Source of the DNA: Candidatus Omnitrophota bacterium
GTDB lineage: Bacteria > Omnitrophota > Gorgyraeia > Zapsychrales > Zapsychraceae
NCBI GenBank assembly: GCA_018399915.1
Contig: JAGYNW010000003.1
Location: 1 to 26,668, forward strand
Length of the DNA: 26,668 nucleotides
Direction: 5' to 3'
Shown here: in pieces, positions 21,006 through 26,668 of the stretch
Position numbering within the stretch: the first letter of the stretch is position 1
Layout: each line of letters starts with the position of its first letter
Translations under genes and position numbers: made by a program
Notes under the pieces: model-generated
Databases searched by the model: none
What the model was told of the DNA's origin: nothing
The model's input: the letters and a program-made list of their open reading frames with translations, nothing else

Positions 21006-21269
21006 TTAAAAACGGTAGCGTCCCACCGGATTGATGACCGCCTCTAAGTCTCTCATGCCTTTGGCCCACTTAACGTATTCAATAATGATCTTTCGGATCT
21101 CTTTTTTGCGAGCCCCGAAACCGATTGCGGCCTTGACCAATTCATTGCATACCTCATATTTTTCCTTATACAAAGCTTCTGTAAAATAATATAAGGCCGT
21201 GACTTTCAGCATCTTTTCCGGTGTTACCGTTTTGACTGTTGGATTTTCCATTACATTTGTTCTGTTCAT
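21006..21269 (-). CDS. Protein of unknown function, 87 aa
   Basis: The start was set at the ATG at 21267-21269 behind AAAAAGGAGAAAGAA; the frame is open 28 codons further but without a ribosome site, and overlaps a tiny ORF there. The protein begins MNRTNVMENPTVKTV and continues with two or three predicted helices (EKMLKVTALYYFTEALYKE, CNELVKAAIGFGARKKEI, IIEYVKWAKGMRDLEAV) before the tail INPVGRYRF. It has no signal peptide, membrane helix or metal motif and is basic. I do not recognise the family. A strong terminator follows it, and a structured leader with a small ORF precedes it. Confidence 0.7.
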   Translation of the reverse strand: MNRTNVMENPTVKTVTPEKMLKVTALYYFTEALYKEKYEVCNELVKAAIGFGARKKEIRKIIIEYVKWAKGMRDLEAVINPVGRYRF

Positions 21270-21319
21270 TTCTTTCTCCTTTTTAGTTCTCTTCCTGCGA
21301 AGAGATATGATTTTTTCAG

Positions 21320-21418
21320 CTATCCACCTTCCCGGCTTGCGGCGTAGGCCCATTGCCTTTTAAGAAAATGGGACTTCCCGTGCGCAAAGACAGTATGCAT
21401 TATCATTATCATTGTCAT
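21320..21418 (-). CDS. Possible 32-residue leader peptide
   Basis: ATG (21416-21418) lies 7 bases after a strong AAAGGAGGGC ribosome site. The peptide begins MTMIMIMHTVFAHGK, owing to an ATGATA repeat, and ends ASREGG at TAG (21320-21322). It sits between the leader hairpin and the 87-aa gene (51 bp ahead of it). The strong ribosome site is the main support. It may be a regulatory leader peptide or a small protein; no family is recognised. Confidence 0.4.
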   Translation of the reverse strand: MTMIMIMHTVFAHGKSHFLKRQWAYAASREGG

Positions 21419-21455
21419 AACGCTGCCCTCCTTTCACAGATTGATGCTTATTTAT

Positions 21456-21491
21456 AAAAAAAGCCACCTGACTCGATCGAGTAGGTGGCTT
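21456..21491 (-). terminator. Long hairpin with T7 in the leader upstream of the tiny ORF
   Basis: AAGCCACCT (21461-21469) pairs with AGGTGGCTT (21483-21491), and ACTCGA with TCGAGT at the tip, with one bulged G at 21470. On the minus strand seven T follow (21456-21462). It may end the carB transcript (187 bp after carB) or attenuate the genes downstream. Confidence 0.8.
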
Positions 21492-21625
21492 GAAAATTCT
21501 CTTTTTGACTAAAGCTTTTACTGAATTACAAACACACCTCCTCTTGCACCGTTCATCCACACGGATGAAAGCCTGATACAAATGACATGTTGTTTATAAT
21601 TCATAAAGTTTTTCATAACACCGAA
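21492..21625 (-). promoter_or_regulatory. Untranslated leader of the 21006-21418 genes
   Basis: This stretch of the 408-bp gap between carB and the 87-aa gene carries a CATCC-GTGT-GGATG hairpin (minus strand), then AACGGTGCAAGAGGAGG and an AT-rich part before the terminator hairpin at 21456-21491. The order promoter, folded segment, terminator, strong ribosome site is that of a transcription attenuator. I could not match it to a riboswitch class I know. A 73-codon ORF across it lacks a ribosome site and runs through the hairpins, so I do not call it a gene. Confidence 0.35.
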
Positions 21626-21654
21626 AGTCTAACATAACTTACCCTGAGTGTCAA
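21626..21654 (-). promoter_or_regulatory. Candidate promoter downstream of carB
   Basis: Minus strand TTGACA (21649-21654, perfect), 17-bp spacer, TAGACT (21626-21631, four of six). It starts 24 bp after the carB stop and would give a leader of about 200 nt ahead of the tiny ORF. Confidence 0.4.
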
Positions 21655-21677
21655 ACAATCCCTTTGGATGGGATGTC

Positions 21678-24600
21678 TCACATTGCATATTCTTTAAGCA
21701 TCTCGTGATACTCCTGCAAGGCTTTAGGCACGATCTTTGCCTCTTTCATGGCCGCGATACCGTCGATACTTGCCTCTGCCGCGGCAATCGAGGTCACATA
21801 GGGGATCTTACGTGTGATGGCCATCATCCGGATATAACTGTCATCATACTTGCTGTCTTTACCGATCGGCGTGTTTATGATCAAGGCAATCTCATTGTTC
21901 TTGATAGCATCGGCAATATTCGGCCTTCCTTCGTGAAGCTTATGGATACGTGTATTAGGGATCTGGTTTGCATCCAAATATTGCCCCGTTCCCTCTGTTG
22001 CCACGATCTCAAGTCCGACTGCCCGCAATTTCTGCGCAACCGGAAGCAAACCCTTTCTGTCTTTAGCCGCGACGGTCAAAAGGATCTTGCCTTCTAAAGG
22101 CAGACGATAACCCGCTGATTCCTGTGCCTTATAAAAAGCCAACCCAAAAGTATCGGCTATACCCATAACCTCGCCGGTAGCGCGCATTTCCGGTCCAAGC
22201 AAAGGATCCACCTCCGGGAACATATTGAAAGGAAAAACTGATTCTTTAACCCCAAAATAAGGAATATCCCTAACTGTCAACTCAGGAAAATCTGCGATCT
22301 TTTGACCGAGCATGAGCAATGTGGCAACACGCGCCAATGAAAGCCCTGCCACCTTAGAAACAATGGGCACAGTTCTTGAAGCGCGCGGATTCGCCTCAAG
22401 GATATAGACCTCATCATTGCAGATCGCATATTGGATATTCATGAGACCGATTACCTTGAGTTCTGAGGCAATCGCTTTCGTATAACTTTCGATCTTCGTA
22501 AACTGTTCGGGAGTAATAGTCCGACTGGGTATCGAGCAGGCCGAATCCCCGGAATGCACCCCGGCCAGCTCAATGTGCTCCATGACAGAAGCGACAAAGA
22601 CGTCCTTGCCGTCAGCAACCGCATCCACTTCAGCCTCAATGGCCTTTTCCAGAAACCGGTCGATCAAAAGAGGATGTTCGGGACTCACGTCAATAGCGTT
22701 GCGCGCATATTTCTTTAACGACTCCTCGTCGTAAATGATCTCCATGCCCCGGCCACCCAAAACATAGGAAGGCCGGACCATCAACGGATACCCGATCTTC
22801 GCGCTGATACGCAGGGCCTCATCAAAAGAACGGGCTGTAGCGCTTTCCGGCTGAGGGATCTTAAGATCAATCATCTTTTGACGGAAACGTTCCCTGTCTT
22901 CGGCAAAGTGGATATTTTCGGGTGTTGTGCCGATAACCGGCACCCCATTATCTTTTAACTCCTGAGCGATCGATAAAGGCGTCTGACCCCCGAACTGGAC
23001 AATAACGCCTTCAGGCTTTTCTTTTTCATAAATATTAAGAACATCTTCAACCGTTAACGGTTCAAAATACAATTTGTCCGATGTATCATAATCCGTGGAC
23101 ACAGTCTCAGGATTACAATTGACCATGATGGATTCATAACCCTGTTCTCTGAGAGCGAAAGCCGCATGCACGCACGTATAATCAAATTCAATGCCCTGCC
23201 CTATACGGTTAGGCCCGCCACCTAAAATCATAATCTTTTTATTTGAACTGACCGGAACTTCATCGGTAACCGATTTATAGGTGGAATAATAATACGCCGC
23301 GTCCTTGACTCCGCTGACCGGGACCGCGCAATAACGGGCGGTTATATCCCAGGCTTTTCTTTTTTCCCTTACTTGCTTTTCCGGGATATCGAAAAGACCC
23401 GCTAAATACTTATCTGAAAAACCCCATTCTTTGGCCCGGGCCAATTTTTCTTTCTCTATCTTATCCCAACCTATTGCCAGCAAATCCTCCTCCAAACTGA
23501 CCAAATCCTTCATCTCCTCGATAAAAGGGCGTCCGATAAACGTTGTTGCGTGAAGCGCCTCAACAGTCGCGCCTTTACGCAATGCCTCATACATCAGAAA
23601 AACCCGTTCGCTGGAAGGTGATACCAGGCGCTGATTGAGTTCTTCAAGGGTTAAGCTCTTAAAATCCTTAGCCCCACCCAGTCCGTAACGCTTAATTTCT
23701 AAAGACCGGATAGCCTTCAAAAAGGATTCTTTAAAGGATTTCGCGATACTCATTACCTCGCCGACGGCCTTCATTTGCGTACCCAAAACATCTTTGGCCT
23801 GGGGAAACTTCTCAAAGGCCCAACGCGCGAACTTGATCACCACATAATCCCCATAGGGCTCATATTTATCCAAGGTGCCTTTGCGCCAATAAGGGATTTC
23901 ATCAAGGGTTAGTCCCGCGGCCAGCTTTGTGGACACAAGCGCGATAGGAAAACCCGTGGCTTTAGATGCCAGAGCTGAGGAACGGGATGTGCGCGGATTA
24001 ATTTCAATTACCACCAGCCGGTCATCTTGCGGATTATGGGCAAACTGAACATTGGTGCCCCCAATAACGCCGATAGCATCGACGATCTTATAACTGTATT
24101 CCTGCATACGTTTCTGCAAAGTTTCCGGCACTGTCAACATGGGTGCTGAGCAAAAACTGTCACCGGTATGAACGCCCATGGCATCAATATTCTCAATAAA
24201 ACAAACCGTGATCTTCTGATTCTTGGCATCCCGCACTACCTCCAACTCAAGTTCCTCCCATCCAAACACAGACTCCTCCACTAACACCTGATGAATCAGG
24301 CTGACATCCAAGCCCCGGCCGACAATGGTACGCAGCTCTTCCACATTATAGGCGATGCCACCACCTGTGCCTCCCATCGTGTAAGCTGGCCTCAGGACAA
24401 CAGGATAACCCAATTCCTGAGCAATGACCTCGGCTTCCGCAACTGATTCACATGTCCGGGACTTTGCCATCTCTATATCCAGTTTTTCCATAGCTTTCTT
24501 AAAAGCGATCCGATCCTCGCCGCGTTCAATGGCCTCAATCTCCACGCCAATGATTTTCACATTGTATTTTTCCAGGATCCCTTCTTTATGCAAAGAGGAG

Positions 24601-24896
24601 GAAAGGTTTAACCCTGTCTGGCCACCAAGATTCGGAAGCAGCGCATCGGGCCGTTCCTTCTCGATAATAGCGGTCAGACTGGCCGTAGTCAAAGGCTCAA
24701 TATAGGTACGATCGGCCATACCCGGATCTGTCATGATCGTAGCCGGATTGGAATTAACTAATACAACCTCAAAACCCTGCTCCTTAAGTGCCTTGCAGGC
24801 CTGGGTCCCTGAATAATCAAATTCACAGGCTTGACCGATTATGATCGGACCGGAACCGATAATTAAAATTTTTTTGATGTCAGTGCGTTTAGGCAT
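21678..24896 (-). CDS. carB: Carbamoyl-phosphate synthase large subunit
   Basis: This 1072-aa enzyme (E. coli CarB 1073) makes carbamoyl phosphate from bicarbonate, ammonia from the CarA glutaminase and two ATP, for pyrimidines and arginine. Two homologous halves are visible. Each opens with a biotin-carboxylase-like N-domain (KKILIIGSGPIIIGQACEFD, and KKIMILGGGPNRIGQGIEFD near 555) and contains an ATP-grasp domain (RPAYTMGGTGGGIAYN and RPSYVLGGRGMEIIYD). The C-terminal MGS-like allosteric domain (KILLTVAAKDRKGLLPVA onward) is complete. AAGAAAGAGGGAATA precedes the ATG. No carA is in the window. It follows the DUF1846 gene by 35 bp and is probably cotranscribed with it. Confidence 0.97.
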   Translation of the reverse strand: MPKRTDIKKILIIGSGPIIIGQACEFDYSGTQACKALKEQGFEVVLVNSNPATIMTDPGMADRTYIEPLTTASLTAIIEKERPDALLPNLGGQTGLNLSSSLHKEGILEKYNVKIIGVEIEAIERGEDRIAFKKAMEKLDIEMAKSRTCESVAEAEVIAQELGYPVVLRPAYTMGGTGGGIAYNVEELRTIVGRGLDVSLIHQVLVEESVFGWEELELEVVRDAKNQKITVCFIENIDAMGVHTGDSFCSAPMLTVPETLQKRMQEYSYKIVDAIGVIGGTNVQFAHNPQDDRLVVIEINPRTSRSSALASKATGFPIALVSTKLAAGLTLDEIPYWRKGTLDKYEPYGDYVVIKFARWAFEKFPQAKDVLGTQMKAVGEVMSIAKSFKESFLKAIRSLEIKRYGLGGAKDFKSLTLEELNQRLVSPSSERVFLMYEALRKGATVEALHATTFIGRPFIEEMKDLVSLEEDLLAIGWDKIEKEKLARAKEWGFSDKYLAGLFDIPEKQVREKRKAWDITARYCAVPVSGVKDAAYYYSTYKSVTDEVPVSSNKKIMILGGGPNRIGQGIEFDYTCVHAAFALREQGYESIMVNCNPETVSTDYDTSDKLYFEPLTVEDVLNIYEKEKPEGVIVQFGGQTPLSIAQELKDNGVPVIGTTPENIHFAEDRERFRQKMIDLKIPQPESATARSFDEALRISAKIGYPLMVRPSYVLGGRGMEIIYDEESLKKYARNAIDVSPEHPLLIDRFLEKAIEAEVDAVADGKDVFVASVMEHIELAGVHSGDSACSIPSRTITPEQFTKIESYTKAIASELKVIGLMNIQYAICNDEVYILEANPRASRTVPIVSKVAGLSLARVATLLMLGQKIADFPELTVRDIPYFGVKESVFPFNMFPEVDPLLGPEMRATGEVMGIADTFGLAFYKAQESAGYRLPLEGKILLTVAAKDRKGLLPVAQKLRAVGLEIVATEGTGQYLDANQIPNTRIHKLHEGRPNIADAIKNNEIALIINTPIGKDSKYDDSYIRMMAITRKIPYVTSIAAAEASIDGIAAMKEAKIVPKALQEYHEMLKEYAM

Positions 24897-24931
24897 TATT
24901 CCCTCTTTCCTTCTTATCTTCTGGTTAACAA

Positions 24932-26500
24932 TTAAGCGATCTCATAAAAACTTTTTGACGAAAGGTTAGGATCCGTAGTCAAATTCAAACCCAGCCGGCG
25001 CAAACCAGCCTCATCCCCAGGTGTAGGCACATGCGTCATATGGACCTCACATCCCTTGATCTCTGTCAGCTTTTCCATAGCCAGTTTGGCGGCCGGATTG
25101 ATGGCCGCGCTGATACTCAAACTGATGAGGGTCTCATCAAGCGTAAGACTCACGGTCCCGGACCTTAAAATATCTTTCTTAAGCGTGGATATGAACGTAA
25201 TAATATTGTCTGACAAAAGCGGAATGGTTTCCGGGACCTTTGCCAGGTGTTTTAATACGTTCAAAACAAGGCTGGAGGCCGCGTGCATAAGAGGCGAATT
25301 CTTCCCGATGATTATCGTACCGTCATGCAAGGCGATTGCCGCCCCGCAAAAGATCCCTTTATTTCCTAATCGCTTTTCCTGCAACTCCTTTGCCGCTTGC
25401 CGGGCGGGTTCAACAACAATCCGGTCTCGGGACTTGACACCCACCTCTTCCATAATCAGTTCACTGCGCTGAACCGCTTCCTGATCAACCAACCCCATCA
25501 TGTATTCATATTTATAACGAAAATAGCGACGGATAATTTCCTGTTTGGATGCCTCCTGAACAACGGCATCGTCAAATATTCCGGAACTGATACAATTGAC
25601 ACCCATATCCGTGGGGGAATGATAAAAGGAAGCGCCTATGATCTTATGAAATATACGCTTGATCACAGGAAAGACCTCCATATCCCGGTTATAATTGACA
25701 GCCGGCAAATTATATTCATCCAAATGGTAGGAATCGATCATATTATAATCTTTAATATCAGCCGTAGCGGCCTCGTAGGCAATATTGACCGGATGTTTCA
25801 AAGGCAGGTCCCAAACCGGGAAAGTCTCAAATTTCGCGTAACCGGCTTTAATCCCCTTTTTATGTTCATGATAAAGTTGCGAAAGGCACGTAGCTAATTT
25901 CCCGCTGCCCGGACCTGGCCCGGTAACCACCACAATGCGATTCTTTGTCTCAATATAAGCGTTCGCACCGTAACCTTGGTCACTTACTATCAAATCGACA
26001 TCCGTGGGGTACCCTTTTGTAAAAGGATGCGTATAGACCCGCACCCCCTGGCGTTCTAATTTATTTTTGAAAATTACTGCGGAAGGCTGGTCCTGAAAAC
26101 GGGTTATCACCACAGCCGATATGGAGATATCCCAATCCTTAAGGTCATCAATCAATTTCATCGAATCCCTATCATAAGTAAGCCCGAAATCGGCCCGGAT
26201 CTTTTTACGTTCTATATCCCCGGCGTAAATACAAAGGATAATATCAGATTCATCTTTGAGACGTTTCAAAAGCCGCATCTTGACATTAGGATCAAATCCG
26301 GGAAGCACGCGCGCGGCATGATAGTCGAACAAGAGTTTGCCGCCGAATTCGAGATACAATTTGTCATCAAATTTCGAAAGGCGATTAAAGATCGCGGTGG
26401 CTTGTTCCTCTAAATATTTTTCATTGTCAAAACCCCTGACGCGAGCCAGGGACTCTTCTCCTGCCTCCAGGCGGGCTAATGGGTCCAGAACTTTTTGCAT
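24932..26500 (-). CDS. DUF1846 (UPF0371) family protein
   Basis: This 522-aa soluble protein belongs to the DUF1846 family by its recognisable core: RGFDNEKYLEEQ, LYLEFGGKLLFDYHAARVLPGF, then VVTGPGPGSGKLATCLSQLYHE (about residues 190-211) and the tail AAINPAAKLAMEKL with GCEVHMTHVPTPGDEAGLRRLG. The glycine-rich GPGPGSGK segment looks like a nucleotide-binding loop. Structures of family members show a Rossmann-like fold; the biochemical function is not established. The usual family start is near RGFDNEKY, so residues 1-23 form a short extra N-terminus. AAAGGAAATATTATT precedes the ATG and supports this start. It is followed by carB after 31 bp; whether the two are functionally related is unknown. 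Confidence 0.9.
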   Translation of the reverse strand: MQKVLDPLARLEAGEESLARVRGFDNEKYLEEQATAIFNRLSKFDDKLYLEFGGKLLFDYHAARVLPGFDPNVKMRLLKRLKDESDIILCIYAGDIERKKIRADFGLTYDRDSMKLIDDLKDWDISISAVVITRFQDQPSAVIFKNKLERQGVRVYTHPFTKGYPTDVDLIVSDQGYGANAYIETKNRIVVVTGPGPGSGKLATCLSQLYHEHKKGIKAGYAKFETFPVWDLPLKHPVNIAYEAATADIKDYNMIDSYHLDEYNLPAVNYNRDMEVFPVIKRIFHKIIGASFYHSPTDMGVNCISSGIFDDAVVQEASKQEIIRRYFRYKYEYMMGLVDQEAVQRSELIMEEVGVKSRDRIVVEPARQAAKELQEKRLGNKGIFCGAAIALHDGTIIIGKNSPLMHAASSLVLNVLKHLAKVPETIPLLSDNIITFISTLKKDILRSGTVSLTLDETLISLSISAAINPAAKLAMEKLTEIKGCEVHMTHVPTPGDEAGLRRLGLNLTTDPNLSSKSFYEIA

Positions 26501-26547
26501 AATAATATTTCCTTTGATTCAAGAAGTTTTAATGTGCTTCCATTTAT

Positions 26548-26581
26548 AAAAAAAGACAATCCTTTATAAGGATTGTCTTTT
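26548..26581 (-). terminator. Hairpin with T7 upstream of the DUF1846 gene
   Basis: Perfect 14-bp stem AAAAGACAATCCTT (26551-26564) with AAGGATTGTCTTTT (26568-26581), 3-base loop. On the minus strand it is followed by T7 (26548-26554, partly in the stem). It lies 48 bp before the DUF1846 start and after a candidate promoter, so it ends an upstream gene outside the window, attenuates this one, or both. Confidence 0.8.
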
Positions 26582-26624
26582 CGATCTGTCTTAAAAATAT
26601 ATTTTGCCCTGTCATAGTTGGGCC

Positions 26625-26653
26625 ATTTTACAATAAAATACGTGCGGCTTCAA
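26625..26653 (-). promoter_or_regulatory. Candidate promoter of the DUF1846-carB unit
   Basis: Minus strand TTGAAG (26648-26653), 17-bp spacer, TAAAAT (26625-26630, five of six). It would give a leader of about 118 nt that includes the hairpin at 26548-26581. The rest of 26582-26668 shows no gene I can support. Confidence 0.4.
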
Positions 26654-26668
26654 GAAAAATCCCATAAG

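Noticed and set aside
21360..21581. 73-codon minus-strand ORF over the leader upstream of the 87-aa gene
   Set aside because: It translates through two hairpins, lacks a ribosome site and competes with the better-supported 32-codon ORF in another frame.
25397..25897. 166-codon plus-strand ORF inside the DUF1846 gene, and similar long antisense ORFs at 9293-9721 and 1567-2013
   Set aside because: All lie opposite confidently identified genes and show no domain of their own.
26612..26668. Last codons of a minus-strand gene entering from the right edge
   Set aside because: A short open stretch ending in TGA exists, but it overlaps a promoter-like sequence and is too short to tell from chance.

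Overview
The window reads as a contiguous piece of chromosome from a strictly anaerobic or fermentative bacterium of moderate GC. The evidence is a complete NAD(P)H-linked [FeFe]-hydrogenase operon with its H-cluster maturation genes, a Rex NADH/NAD+ sensor, a bacteriohemerythrin and no respiratory genes. Protein style (stand-alone PAS protein, YfbK-type VWA protein fused to an anti-sigma zinc finger, DUF1846 protein) would fit a candidate phylum such as Omnitrophota or a relative. That assignment is an impression from memory, not a search result. Nearly all genes lie on the minus strand. I see no tRNA, rRNA, CRISPR array or insertion sequence.

Layout from left to right: (1) 1-165, tail of a probable PilZ-domain gene on the plus strand, converging on a bidirectional terminator. 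(2) 231-2251, an amtB-glnB nitrogen unit behind two sigma-70-like promoters and a leader with two terminator-like hairpins; PII lacks the uridylylated Tyr51. (3) 2307-2816, a stand-alone PAS protein. (4) 2906-8370, the H-cluster assembly operon in transcription order TM1266-type regulator, aspA, hydF, hydG, hydE, with short gaps or overlaps. (5) 8523-16251, the hydrogenase operon in transcription order rex, Cache histidine kinase, REC-NuoE fusion, hndB, hndC, hndD, lone REC, behind a promoter flanked by a near-perfect Rex operator. (6) 16412-19207, an ECF sigma factor and a membrane anti-sigma/VWA protein with a sigma-E-like candidate autoregulatory promoter. (7) 19478-20212, a two-helix K+ channel with a TrkA-N domain, the only complete plus-strand gene. 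(8) 20244-21654, bacteriohemerythrin, a 57-residue protein, an 87-residue unknown and a structured leader with a tiny ORF. (9) 21678-26653, DUF1846 gene and carB as one unit.

The most interesting system is region 5. The NuoE/HndA-type [2Fe-2S] subunit of the hydrogenase is fused at its N-terminus to a full receiver domain with intact Asp53, Thr84 and Lys111. A second, ungapped-paralogous REC protein closes the operon, and a membrane Cache-HAMP-HisKA-HATPase kinase is encoded immediately upstream. Neither REC has a DNA-binding output. The simplest inference is a phosphorelay that acts directly on the hydrogenase complex, layered on Rex transcriptional control. The NuoF-like subunit also keeps an N-terminal thioredoxin-like region that has lost all the cysteines expected for a [2Fe-2S] cluster. 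HydG has a rearranged C-terminal cluster motif (CX5C in place of CX2C).
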